Assembly (NCBI GenBank): GCA_026014875.1
Contig: JAOZHO010000037.1
Location: 62,001 to 126,000, forward strand
Length of the DNA stretch: 64,000 bases
Origin: Candidatus Bathyarchaeota archaeon
Lineage (GTDB): Archaea; Thermoproteota; Bathyarchaeia; TCS64
Direction: 5' to 3'
Both the position numbers and the translations under genes were made by a program. Below the pieces are notes generated by a model. That model did no database searches and was not told where the DNA came from. It was given only the letters and a program-made list of their open reading frames with translations. Positions 40,875 to 49,887 of the stretch are shown here, piece after piece. Each line of letters opens with the position of its first letter. Within the stretch, counting starts at the first letter, position 1.

Positions 40875-42301
40875 ATGAGGTCCCTGAGCTGCCGGAGGAG
40901 CTGCTGGCTCGCCATGTAGCGGTAGGTCTTCCGCTTGAATCGGTTGGAGGATAGCACACCGCGTATCTGCCGGGGCAGTTTACCGAAGAAGCTCCTGTAG
41001 CACAGGAAGAGCTCCTCCTGAACCTCCCGAGTCGTCAACGTCTCGGTGGGCATCACGGCATGGATCATGTCGTAGTTGGCCCAGTTCCTGTCTTCTATCC
41101 AGCCCTTCGCATCGGCCTCCTCGTAGAGGGGGGTACCGGGGAAGGGCGTAAGGATCATGTGGATAGCGAGGTCGGGGTCGAGGTCCTCGACGTATCGCCG
41201 GAGGCCTGCGATCGACTCGTGGGTGTCCTTGCGGTTCCCGATTATCAGTGTGACCTGGGCGAAGATGTCGTTATCTTTAAGGACCTTGACGGCCTCATGA
41301 GCCTGCCCGGGATTGGTGCCCTTGCCGTAATCCGCGAGGGCCTCGGGGTCCCCGCTCTCGACCCCTAATAGGACCCACTGGTTGCCGGACTTTCTCATCT
41401 CAGGGATACTCTCGCTGTTTCTTGCGACGTCGTCGACCCTTGCCTGGACGAACCAGTAGAGCTGATCCCCCAGGTTGCGCTGGTTGAGCTCGTCGAACAT
41501 CTCCCTGGAGCGGGGGCCGAAGGCGAAGTTGTCATCGGTGAGCCATATGAACTCTGCACCGAACCGCTCCCTTACGTACTCCATCTCCTGGGCGATGCGT
41601 TTACCGGACTTTGCCCTCCATCTGCGCCCCCAGAAGCGGCACTGGCTGCAGAACCTGCAGTCGTGGGTACAACCCCTGCTCCCTTCTATGATGACGTAGC
41701 GCATGTCCCCGGCCATCATCTTGAAGTGATATCGGTCGAGGTTCTGCTCAACGAGGTGATAGCCGGGCATGGGCAAAGAGTCGAGGTCAGGGAGCAATGG
41801 CCTATCGGGGTTCGAGACAACTTTGTCCCCCTGCCTGAACGTGAGGCCCAGGATGTCCGTGAACTTTCTGCCTTCATCGAGAGCCTCAACGACTTCCACG
41901 AGAGTCACCTCCCCTTCGCCCCGGGCGATCGCGTCGATAGCAGTGTACTCATGTAGACTGGGCTCCGCGAGAGCGGTGAAGTGCTGACCCCCGGTTATCG
42001 TGAAAGTATCGGGAGCGACCTTCTTCGCGAGGTCGAGGGTCCTTATGACGGTGTATGCGTTACACGTGGATAAGCTGCTGACCGCGACGATGTGGGGGTC
42101 CTCCTTCTCGATGCGCTTCCCCACATCGCCCCAGTCGAGGCGTTCGGCTTGGCAGTCAAGGATAGTGATCTCGTCTTTAGGGCGTTTTGCCTCGAGATAT
42201 GCTGCGAGTTGGATGGCCGCGGTGGGGGGCGGGAGGTATTCGCCCATGACGAACCAGAAATCTTTGGGGGGCTCGATGAACAGGACTTTCAAGAGGACCA
42301 C
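40871..42301 (-). CDS. B12-binding-domain radical SAM enzyme
   Basis: A 476-residue protein. Residues 1-150 form a B12-binding-like fold (LFIEPPKDFWFVMGEYLPPP, ITGGQHFTALAEPSL), without the DxHxxG histidine motif. The radical SAM core follows, with GCTHDCRFC (C211, C215, C218) and the later landmarks LTDDNFAFG and GVESGDPEALADYGKGT. Class members act on lipids, tetrapyrroles or peptides. The N-terminus could also begin at a TTG nine bases on. A TATA-like AATATAAACG lies near 42366-42375 leftward. A cysteine-rich membrane protein is coexpressed, pointing to a membrane substrate. Confidence 0.87.
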   Translation of the reverse strand: MVLLKVLFIEPPKDFWFVMGEYLPPPTAAIQLAAYLEAKRPKDEITILDCQAERLDWGDVGKRIEKEDPHIVAVSSLSTCNAYTVIRTLDLAKKVAPDTFTITGGQHFTALAEPSLHEYTAIDAIARGEGEVTLVEVVEALDEGRKFTDILGLTFRQGDKVVSNPDRPLLPDLDSLPMPGYHLVEQNLDRYHFKMMAGDMRYVIIEGSRGCTHDCRFCSQCRFWGRRWRAKSGKRIAQEMEYVRERFGAEFIWLTDDNFAFGPRSREMFDELNQRNLGDQLYWFVQARVDDVARNSESIPEMRKSGNQWVLLGVESGDPEALADYGKGTNPGQAHEAVKVLKDNDIFAQVTLIIGNRKDTHESIAGLRRYVEDLDPDLAIHMILTPFPGTPLYEEADAKGWIEDRNWANYDMIHAVMPTETLTTREVQEELFLCYRSFFGKLPRQIRGVLSSNRFKRKTYRYMASQQLLRQLRDLI

Positions 42302-42498
42302 TTGAAGACTAGGTTCTATCGGTTCAAAAAGATTCTATTGGTTGAGGCCCTATCAACAGCTTCGTTTATATTTCGGGTAAATGTATGCGGAATTTCCGCC
42401 AGATTATCCTTCGATGTTTCAGTCGTTACTCCACTTCGCGCGGTAATTATTGCGCGCACATTCGTCATTAACCGTTCTTCCCCGATGAACAACGCGTA
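42302..42498. other. Gap between the radical SAM gene and uppP
   Basis: No gene is seen. It carries the leftward promoter of the radical SAM gene and a short inverted repeat GCGCG-N10-CGCGC at 42437-42456. Confidence 0.4.
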
Positions 42499-43278
42499 TT
42501 AAAAGAGGGATGGGAGGACAGCGAGGAGAGCAATTAAACCCAATACGACACAGAGCTTCCAAAACCGCGTTCTCTGAGCCAGCTTGATGAGGAGATCGAT
42601 CGACACTAGAGCCGATACGAAAGACGCCGATAAAGCCACAAGGATGCCACCATCAACAGGGGGAATCCCCTCGACAATCGCTAATCCCGCAGCGGCGGCG
42701 AACACGGCAGGGATGCTCATGAGGAAGGAGATCCGGAAGGCCTCCTTGCCCGGGAACCCTTTGATCAGGAGGGCGGTGGTCGTCACTCCGGAGCGAGATA
42801 GTCCGGGGATAACTGCCAGACCCTGAACGACGCCCAGGATGAGGCCGTCTTTGAATCCAAGGCCATCTGGGGGAGGCATATCGCGACTCTCCCCGCCTTT
42901 CTGCATCAGCCCGGTGGCAAGGAGCGCCACACCAGTCAGCGCCAGCAGCGCCTCCCCGTAAAGGCTGGCCAGCCCCACGAACGCGAAAAGAGGATAACCC
43001 ACAACACCCGTCACGAACGTCGCGGTAGCCAAGAACTGGAAGAGCCTCCGGTCATCCTCAGACGCCCGCATGATGATTCTAGCGACTTCCCTCCGGAAAT
43101 ATACCAGCGCAGCGAGCCCCGTGCCGACGTGAAGATAAACCGAGAAGCTTAAGGCGGAACTTGGCTCGAGCCCCAGCAGGGTGATCGCCAGGAGGACGAG
43201 GTTCCCCTGGCTCGAGATGGGCAGCCACTCCAAGACGCCCTGGAGAAGCCCCAGCACCAGAGCCTTGATAGGGTCCAC
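42499..43278 (-). CDS. uppP: Undecaprenyl/polyprenyl-diphosphatase
   Basis: A 259-residue, eight-helix protein of the UppP/BacA family: LLQGVLEWLPISSQGNLVLL near 12 and VIPGLSRSGVTTTALLI near 155. It removes a phosphate from polyprenyl diphosphate so the lipid carrier can be reused for glycan synthesis. The usual histidine of the first motif (ISSxGH) is asparagine here, a change also tolerated in some archaeal members as far as I recall. GTG start. Confidence 0.92.
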   Translation of the reverse strand: MDPIKALVLGLLQGVLEWLPISSQGNLVLLAITLLGLEPSSALSFSVYLHVGTGLAALVYFRREVARIIMRASEDDRRLFQFLATATFVTGVVGYPLFAFVGLASLYGEALLALTGVALLATGLMQKGGESRDMPPPDGLGFKDGLILGVVQGLAVIPGLSRSGVTTTALLIKGFPGKEAFRISFLMSIPAVFAAAAGLAIVEGIPPVDGGILVALSASFVSALVSIDLLIKLAQRTRFWKLCVVLGLIALLAVLPSLF

Positions 43279-43405
43279 GAGACATCTGTGGAGCCCCTCG
43301 GGTTAAAACTCCATCGGGGCCACTTTCACCCGCCTCTCCCCTCTACCGGAAGCTACGTTCCTCTTATATGAGGCGGAGCCGACTCAGCGTCCGAGGAGAG
43401 ACAGA

Positions 43406-44359
43406 TTGGCCGAGTTACTTGAGCCCGGAATATTGAAGGGCGTGGCCAGCACGACGGTGAAGAAGCTCCTGAAAGCGGGGTTCACCACCGTAAAGGCCGT
43501 CGCCCACACCCCGGCGAGGGAGATCGCGGATCTAGCGGGGATGGGAAGCGACACCGCCGTGAAGGTCTGCCGCCTCGCCCGGATGCACGTGGACCCGGGC
43601 TTCGTCCCGGCCCTCGAGGTCCTGGAGATGCGCCAGCACATGGTCAAGTGCACCACCGGCTCCCAGGAGCTCGACAGGATCCTGGGAGGGGGCGTCGAGA
43701 CCGGCGCCATCACCGAGCTCATCGGGGAGTTCGGATCCGGGAAGACCCAGATCTGCTTCACCCTCGCCGTCACCGCCCAGCAGTCCGTCGAGGAGGGAGG
43801 ATACGGGGGCAACGTCTGCGTCATCGACACCGAGGGCACATTCATGCCGGAGAGGATAATGCAGATCGCCGAGGAGAGGGGGCTCGACTACACCAAGGTC
43901 CTGGAGGGGATCCTCATCGCCAGGGCCTACAACAGCGAGCATCAGATCATCCTCATCAACAGCCTCCCGGAGCTCGTGGAGAAGAGCGGCATCAAGCTCG
44001 TCATCATGGACAGCATGATCGGCCACTTCCGGGGGGAGTACATCGGGAGGGGCACCCTCGCGGAGCGCCAGCAGAAGCTGGGCAGCTGCCTCAGCAAGCT
44101 CCTCAGGGTCGCCGAGGCCTTCAACGTCTCCGTGGTCCTCACCAACCAGGTTCTGTCCACCCCGGACACCATGTACGGGGACCCCAACAAGCCCACGGGG
44201 GGCCACGTCATGGCCCACGCCTGCACCCACAGGGTCTTCCTCAGGAAGGGGCGGCAGAACACCCGCCTCGCCAGGGTCATCGACTCCCCCAGCCTACCCG
44301 AGGAGAAGATCCGGTTCGCGATCACCGCGGCCGGGGTCGTGGACGCGGACGAGGATTAG
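43406..44359 (+). CDS. radA: DNA repair and recombination protein RadA
   Basis: A 317-residue recombinase. The N-terminal helix-hairpin-helix domain (LLKAGFTTVKAVAHTPAREI) is followed by Walker A GEFGSGKTQICF (near 107), GNVCVIDTEGTFMPERI, Walker B LVIMDSMIGHFR, and loop GRGTLAERQQKLGSCLSKL then LTNQVLSTPDTMYGDPNKPT. It is the archaeal Rad51/RecA orthologue for strand exchange. TTG start, eight bases after GAGGAGA. It is a single gene. Confidence 0.97.
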   Translation: MAELLEPGILKGVASTTVKKLLKAGFTTVKAVAHTPAREIADLAGMGSDTAVKVCRLARMHVDPGFVPALEVLEMRQHMVKCTTGSQELDRILGGGVETGAITELIGEFGSGKTQICFTLAVTAQQSVEEGGYGGNVCVIDTEGTFMPERIMQIAEERGLDYTKVLEGILIARAYNSEHQIILINSLPELVEKSGIKLVIMDSMIGHFRGEYIGRGTLAERQQKLGSCLSKLLRVAEAFNVSVVLTNQVLSTPDTMYGDPNKPTGGHVMAHACTHRVFLRKGRQNTRLARVIDSPSLPEEKIRFAITAAGVVDADED

Positions 44360-44448
44360 CGGGGGTCCCCCTCTTCAAGGTCTCCCTCAGGAGCCTTTTC
44401 TCTCTAGGTTATCTGAGAAAGAGAATCGAAGCAGTAGCTTGGAATGCT

Positions 44449-45150
44449 CTACATGTATTTGGAGACGACTTCCTCTGAGAGCCTCTTCAGGGTCTTGGTC
44501 TCCGCCGGAATGACGGCCACTTTGACGTTCGCCGCCTGAAGCTCGCCCCCGGAGGCCACGTTCACCGCCTCGATAGCGAGCTTTATGGCATCATCCAAGG
44601 AGAGCCCGTCCACGTACTTGTCGTCCAGAAGCTGGTTCGCCTCATCCGCGTTCCGTCCGAGAGCCCGAGCCTTGTAACCCCTGTAAGAGCCGCTGGGGTC
44701 TGTGGTGAGAAGGGCAGGACCGTTTACGTCAACGCCTGCGATGATCATGCTCACCCCGAAGGGCCTGATCCCCCCGTGCTGGGTGTAGGTCTGGATCCTC
44801 CCACTCAGGGTCCCCACGAGCCCCTCGACGTCGGGGGCCTCGTCGTAGATGAGCCTGTTGCTCTGGCAGTAGACACGGCCCTGGTCCAGGAGGACCCTGG
44901 CGTCGCTGCTGAGGCCGGCAATGGTCGCCCCGATGTGATCATCGAACTGGAATATCTTCCTGAAATAGGTGGCGTCCTCGAGGGGGCTGTCCGGGGTCTC
45001 GTTCGCTGCGAGGACCACGCCCTCCGGGGAGTAGACCCCGACGATGGGGGCGCCCCGCTTCACGAGTTCCAGGGCGTACTCAACCTGATAGAGGCGCCCC
45101 TCGGGAGAGAATATGGTGATGGCGGCGTCGTATTGGTTGGATCTCATCAT
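44449..45150 (-). CDS. psmA: 20S proteasome alpha subunit
   Basis: A 233-residue protein with the alpha-type N-terminus: YDAAITIFSPEGRLYQVEYA, then KRGAPIVGVYSPEGVVLAAN, GLSSDARVLLDQGRV, and GGIRPFGVSMIIAGVD. Alpha subunits gate the proteasome and bind PAN. The start is one of two adjacent ATGs; the open frame extends further upstream but the conserved alpha start and the TATA box exclude it. The substrate-gating N-terminal tail is short, MRSNQYD. Confidence 0.96.
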   Translation of the reverse strand: MMRSNQYDAAITIFSPEGRLYQVEYALELVKRGAPIVGVYSPEGVVLAANETPDSPLEDATYFRKIFQFDDHIGATIAGLSSDARVLLDQGRVYCQSNRLIYDEAPDVEGLVGTLSGRIQTYTQHGGIRPFGVSMIIAGVDVNGPALLTTDPSGSYRGYKARALGRNADEANQLLDDKYVDGLSLDDAIKLAIEAVNVASGGELQAANVKVAVIPAETKTLKRLSEEVVSKYM

Positions 45151-45194
45151 AGATGGTAATCTCCGATTGATAGCTTCGATATTGAAAGGGGCTG

Positions 45195-45206
45195 AAATAT
45201 ATAAAC
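45195..45206 (-). promoter_or_regulatory. TATA box of psmA
   Basis: Leftward TTTATATATTTC, centred about 50 bases before the psmA ATG, predicts a leader of about 25 bases. Confidence 0.6.
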
Positions 45207-45661
45207 GTCTTTGAAAACCGTCGGACAACAGTCGAATAAGGTCCGCGGACTAAATCAGGTGTTGAAATCAATTGGTGAAAATCAACGAAGCCTCCTCGAG
45301 ATAGCCCTTGTGGGGAAGATCACTCACCCCGCAGTCTAGAGATCCTACATGACGGGCCCCCCATATGGCCCTCGGCCGGGGAGGCGTTGTCTACATCGTC
45401 AAAGAGGGGGACCCCTGCTTCGGCTGGGCCCGGGGCATCCGCATAAGGAGTTGGCAACGACCAGGAGAAGGGCTCCTTCAGGAACCTCTCTCGCGCCTTT
45501 TCTGTCACGGGATCAGTCACCGAGGACCTTTCCTGAAGAATATTCGTTTCGTGCCTAACCCCGATTAGTCTCCCCTCTATCTTACTGGATGATGTTCTTG
45601 AGCTTCAGAATCGATTTAAGGTTCCTCGAGGCAGGTATCGATTAAGAGGAAGTCTTGAAAC
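45207..45661. other. Gap between psmA and a small acidic gene
   Basis: No recognised gene is seen. Open frames of 66-69 codons exist on both strands over 45320-45568, mutually overlapping; none shows a known motif. A leftward one (45320-45520, starting GTG; VTEKARERFLKEPFSW) is the least biased and could be a small protein, but support is weak. Confidence 0.35.
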
Positions 45662-45847
45662 ATGTCTGGACCCTTGAAACGCTTCGTCGATAGTCTCCGC
45701 GGCCTCTTCTCCGATCCGGAAAATGACGACCCCCTCGACAGGATGTCGGACATCGAGCCTGAGGGAGTCGAGGATCCCCCCGAGTCCGAGGAGTACACGC
45801 ATCCGCCGGTCGCGGGGTGGGAGATGGAGCGAGAGGTAGAGACCTGA
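45662..45847 (+). CDS. Small acidic protein of unknown function
   Basis: A 61-residue protein: a basic amphipathic start (MSGPLKRFVDSLRGLF) then a highly acidic stretch (DPENDDPLDRMSDIEPEGVE). AGAGGAAG lies about 10 bases before the ATG. Codon use is like that of the neighbours. The two-part charge pattern could suit an adaptor or disordered binding peptide. No family is recognised. Confidence 0.5.
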   Translation: MSGPLKRFVDSLRGLFSDPENDDPLDRMSDIEPEGVEDPPESEEYTHPPVAGWEMEREVET

Positions 45848-45923
45848 TTTCCCCTCTTTTTCTCAATTAAACAAATTCCCCGCGTCAGGGAAGCCCCGAA
45901 ATGCATGTTATTCCTATCCTGAA

Positions 45924-47819
45924 CTAGGCATCCCCGGACAACCCGAGGGACCGGTAGACGAAAGCCATGACATCGGACTCCTCCGCAATCTTGGTCTCAG
46001 GAGTCGCCCCCGCGTGACCGCTCTTGGTCTCCACACGGAGCAGATTCTTGTGGCCAGAATCCTCCAACAGGGCGGCGAACTTGAGGGCGTGGGCGGGGTG
46101 GACCCGGTCGTCGTGGAGCCCGGTGAACAGGAGCGTCGGAGGATACCCGACGCCTCTCTTGATGTTATGGTAGGGGGAGTAGCGAGAGAGGAACTCGGCG
46201 TCGTCCGGGTCCTCCGGGTCGCCGTACTCGGGGACCCAGGCTTTGCCGATCAGGAGCTTGTGGAACCTCTCCATGTCGAGCACGGGGTAGCCGATGACGG
46301 CGCCCTCAAGGATCTCGGGGCGCTGAGTCATCGTCGCCCCGACCAGGAGCCCCCCGTTGCTCCGGCCGGTGGCGACGACCCTGGAGCCCTCCTCCCGGAG
46401 CTTCTCGATGACGGAGATGAAATCGTCGAAGACGTTCTGCTTCCGCTCCCTCATGCCGGCCCGGTGCCACTCCTCCCCGTACTCTGTCCCACCCCGGAGG
46501 TTGGCCTGGACGAAGGCCCCGCCGTCCTCGAGGAGGGGGATGGCGCTGGGGAAGTAGATAGGAGTCAAGGGGATGGAGAAGCCTCCGTAACCATAGAGAA
46601 GGGTCTTCGAAGGCGTGACGCCCTTCTTCTTAACGAGGAACGAGTGGACCCGGGTCCCATCCCGGGAAGTAGACCAGAGATCCTCCACGACGAAGTCGCC
46701 GGGCACCTCCTCCGACATGAGTGGCTTAAGCCCCTCCTCTCCCAGGCGGTAGACCCTGTGGGGAGTGGTGAAGGACTGATATCTGAAGAAACACTCCGAG
46801 CCATCGGTCGTCAAGGATGTCACCGAGCCCGGGGTCTCGAAGTCGAACTCGTCGACGAGGCGGCCCCTGAGGTCGTGGCGCCTGACGACGGAGGAAGCGT
46901 CCACCATGAAAGTGGAGACGAGGCCATCTGCTGTGGCGACAACGCCCTGGAGAGCCTCTTTTCCCTCGCCGATGACCGTCTCGACTGACCCAGCCTCATC
47001 TAAGGAGAGGATCTGCCCCCATCCATTTCCCTCGAATGAGGCCACAAAATACCTTCCCCCAACATAATCGACGGGATAGGCTAGGAAGTCGTCGCCTCCG
47101 TAGATCGTCTCCCAGGAATCGGGGCTCTCGAGATCACCGGCGATGGCGGTGCTCCTGTGCCAGCCGTAGCTCTTCACCAGGAGGGCTTTGTCGCCTTCGA
47201 GGCTTTCGCCCAGGCTCAACCAGTGGGATGTGGGGACCCCCTCGCCGTATACCATCTCCTCCTGGTCTCCGTCCCTGAGGAAGACCCTGTTGGTGGGGGG
47301 CTCGACGCCATCCGGGGTGGCGGTCTCCCTGTAGGATCTCACGTAGTAGTACCGGTCATCCCCCAGCCACGTCACATCATTTATGACTCCCTCTAGCCGG
47401 TGAAGCGTCTCACCCGAATCGGCATCTATCAGATCTGTGTATCCCTTGTCGGAACCAGCATGGGAGTAGTTGAGGGCGTACCGGTCGCCGCTCGGGTCCG
47501 GGTGAACGTATTTGATGAGGATGTCCTCACCGAGTTCTCTCGAGTCCACGAGGTCCTGGAGGGATCCGTCTCGATGAATGAGCTTGACCTTGTATGCTCC
47601 CTCCTCCCTTAGGAGGGCGAAGACCCCTCTTCTCGAAGCCTCGATTGAGATGACCAGGGGTATGCCGTAGTAGGTTTCGATGCGGGACCTGAGACTATCT
47701 GAGATTGGGGCTAGGGCGCTCCTTGCTACGGCGTTCCGGACTGTTACCCACTCGATCACCTTGGGGTCTTCCAGATTCTCGAGCCAGAGATAGGGGTCGG
47801 CGTCCTCGTTGAATGGCAT
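45924..47819 (-). CDS. Prolyl oligopeptidase-family serine peptidase (S9A)
   Basis: A 631-residue enzyme. It opens DPYLWLENLEDPKVIEWVTVRN, the usual start of S9A peptidases. The N-terminal two thirds form a beta-propeller; the C-terminal third is the hydrolase, with RGGTEYGEEWHRAG, VVATGRSNGGLLVGA (Ser near 487), TGLHDDRVHPAHA (Asp near 570) and KSGHAG (His near 602). It cleaves after proline in short peptides, most likely in the cytoplasm since no signal peptide is present. Confidence 0.95.
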   Translation of the reverse strand: MPFNEDADPYLWLENLEDPKVIEWVTVRNAVARSALAPISDSLRSRIETYYGIPLVISIEASRRGVFALLREEGAYKVKLIHRDGSLQDLVDSRELGEDILIKYVHPDPSGDRYALNYSHAGSDKGYTDLIDADSGETLHRLEGVINDVTWLGDDRYYYVRSYRETATPDGVEPPTNRVFLRDGDQEEMVYGEGVPTSHWLSLGESLEGDKALLVKSYGWHRSTAIAGDLESPDSWETIYGGDDFLAYPVDYVGGRYFVASFEGNGWGQILSLDEAGSVETVIGEGKEALQGVVATADGLVSTFMVDASSVVRRHDLRGRLVDEFDFETPGSVTSLTTDGSECFFRYQSFTTPHRVYRLGEEGLKPLMSEEVPGDFVVEDLWSTSRDGTRVHSFLVKKKGVTPSKTLLYGYGGFSIPLTPIYFPSAIPLLEDGGAFVQANLRGGTEYGEEWHRAGMRERKQNVFDDFISVIEKLREEGSRVVATGRSNGGLLVGATMTQRPEILEGAVIGYPVLDMERFHKLLIGKAWVPEYGDPEDPDDAEFLSRYSPYHNIKRGVGYPPTLLFTGLHDDRVHPAHALKFAALLEDSGHKNLLRVETKSGHAGATPETKIAEESDVMAFVYRSLGLSGDA

Positions 47820-48106
47820 GGGCTAACACCTGCAAAAACTCCGCCACTCTACTTATAACAGGTTCTTGCTCCCCCTCGGTCTGGAAAGGAGGAAAAAGAC
47901 ACCCGAAGCAAGGAGCATGGTTCGGAGACTCGAGGCGCTTCTGGAAGTTTAGGAGTTAAAGGCTCTTGTCGTCGGTCACTGTGAAGCAGACATTGTTCTG
48001 CCATGCATATGAGACGATCATGAAGCCCTTCTCGCACGCGCACGTACGACCAAACCCGAGGATTAAGGCCGTACATTCCTAATACAGCCTGCACCATATC
48101 GCACTT

Positions 48107-49153
48107 ATGAGACTCAACACCCTACCCAGGGTCGATCTGGCGGTCACGCCCACTCCCCTACAGCCCCTCCCCCACCTCACTAAGCATCTTAATGGCCCCA
48201 AGATCCTAGTCAAGAGGGACGACCTCACAGGACTCGCCTTCGGAGGAAATAAGGCCCGAAAGCTTGAGTACCTCATGGGGGACGCCCTCCAGAAGAGAGC
48301 CGACATCATCGTCACGGGCGCCGGGTTCCACTCCAACTGGTGCACCCAGACCGCCGCCGCAGCCTGCAAGGTCGGCCTACCCGTAATTCTCATCAAGAGC
48401 GGCCCCCGGGATGGTTACGACCCCGAGAGCTGGGATGGGAACCATCTCCTCCATCGCCTCCTAGGTGCCGACATTACTATCCTCAGGGAGGGCTCAGCCC
48501 AGAGACGTCAGGAGATTATGGAGGAGCTGAAGGCTCAGGGCCGCAACCCCTACTATATCCCCGTTGGGGGCTCCAACGCCATCGGCTCCTCGGGATACAT
48601 CCGCTGCATACTCGAGCTCCTCACCCAGTCCGTTGAACAGAGTATCAGGATTACCCATCTCTACCATGCCACAGGCTCAGGCGGGACCCAGACAGGCTTG
48701 GCCCTCGGCGCGAAGGCCCTTAGCACAGGCATCAATGTTGTCGGCGTCTCCACGGGATACGGCGATGCCACCCGCATGTCCCAGCGCCTCCTCAGCCTCT
48801 CAGAAGAGACCGCGGAGTTCCTCGAGATCGACGCACGCCTCACACCCGACGATATCAACGTCCTTACCCAGTACGGGGAGGGTTACGGCTACGTGACCGA
48901 GGCAAAGATGGAGGCCATCAAGCTCTGCGCTGAGACGGAGGGCCTGATCATCGACCCCGTCTACACGGCCCCCGCTATGGCGGCTCTCATCGATAACGCC
49001 CGCAACGGCACCCTCACCGAGAAGGACACCGTCGTATTCCTCCACACGGGGGGCACGGCTGCCCTCTTCGCCTACAAGGAAGCACTCAAGACCTACATTA
49101 AGGGAGAACCCTTCCCCTGGAAGATCCCGGAGTGGAGCCCAGACAAGGAATAG
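48107..49153 (+). CDS. D-cysteine desulfhydrase / ACC-deaminase-like PLP enzyme
   Basis: A 348-residue fold-type II PLP enzyme. LAVTPTPLQPLPHLTKHLNG, ILVKRDDLTGLAFGGNKARK (PLP lysine in GGNKARK), VTGAGFHSNWCTQTAAAACK, HATGSGGTQTGLALGA and FLHTGGTAALFAY follow the D-cysteine desulfhydrase order. Products would be pyruvate, ammonia and sulfide. It may instead act on other D-amino acids or ACC. The ATG probably starts a leaderless message. Confidence 0.92.
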   Translation: MRLNTLPRVDLAVTPTPLQPLPHLTKHLNGPKILVKRDDLTGLAFGGNKARKLEYLMGDALQKRADIIVTGAGFHSNWCTQTAAAACKVGLPVILIKSGPRDGYDPESWDGNHLLHRLLGADITILREGSAQRRQEIMEELKAQGRNPYYIPVGGSNAIGSSGYIRCILELLTQSVEQSIRITHLYHATGSGGTQTGLALGAKALSTGINVVGVSTGYGDATRMSQRLLSLSEETAEFLEIDARLTPDDINVLTQYGEGYGYVTEAKMEAIKLCAETEGLIIDPVYTAPAMAALIDNARNGTLTEKDTVVFLHTGGTAALFAYKEALKTYIKGEPFPWKIPEWSPDKE

Positions 49154-49304
49154 AATTGAAGAGGTCATGACGCGCGAGCAGGGATGAGCCAAATCTACGA
49201 TGGTGTTGATGAGGAAATTAATATCCAGAGAAGCCCAGTTTGTAGCCTGCCATGGACCCTGATTACCCCCTCACAAGGGCGAGAGAAAAGGTCAGCGCAT
49301 CCCC

Positions 49305-49808
49305 CTATCCCGACTTGCCGCCGTACCGGCCCCAGCTCACGATCTCCTCGAGGCTCTTACGCTCCTTGGGCTCCTTGACCTCGTCAGGCTCCCCGAGAGG
49401 GGTCAGGGCTATCACATTGAGCTCGCCGGGGATCCCAAGTATCTCCTTTACTTCTGCGTCCCGCTTGGTCTGGCCCATCCAGCATGTCCCGAGCCCCAGG
49501 CTCGTGGCAGTTAGGACGATGTGCTCGAAGGCTATCCCCATGTCGTTGAGGCACCAGTTGGGGGACGCGACAGGGTCGGCAAGCCCCACGATCATCGCGG
49601 GGGCCTCCGAAGCCCACTTCGATCTCCCGGCGAGTTTCTCGATGGTCTCCTTATCTTCTACGACCACGAAGTGCCATGGCTGACGGTGGGCGGCGGAGGG
49701 GGCGATCCTCGCCGCCTCAAGTATCTTCATCAGAGATTCCCGGGGCACCGGGGTTCCCTTGTACTTGCGGATGCTCCGCCTCGTCTTGATTACTTTGTCG
49801 AACTCCAT
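49305..49808 (-). CDS. Nitroreductase-family flavoprotein
   Basis: A 167-residue FMN enzyme: VIKTRRSIRKYKGTPVPRES at the start, ARIAPSAAHRQPWHFVVVED near 34, and TSLGLGTCWMGQTKRDAEVK near 108. The shortened length fits the small archaeal nitroreductase-like group, which reduces nitro compounds, quinones or flavins. The substrate is unknown. It is a single gene. Confidence 0.93.
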   Translation of the reverse strand: MEFDKVIKTRRSIRKYKGTPVPRESLMKILEAARIAPSAAHRQPWHFVVVEDKETIEKLAGRSKWASEAPAMIVGLADPVASPNWCLNDMGIAFEHIVLTATSLGLGTCWMGQTKRDAEVKEILGIPGELNVIALTPLGEPDEVKEPKERKSLEEIVSWGRYGGKSG

Positions 49809-49887
49809 TCAATTCACCTATAGAAGCATACAAGCAACCTTCACGGTTTCATAATATTAGATTAACTGAGTGCTCGGAGAGATGTTT

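Noticed and set aside
45320-45568. Small overlapping open frames on both strands between psmA and the acidic gene
   Set aside because: Mutually overlapping, no motifs, and codon patterns do not favour one; left as gap content only.
47849-48097. An 82-codon leftward frame before the PLP-enzyme gene
   Set aside because: It lacks any motif and lies over the probable promoter of the rightward gene.
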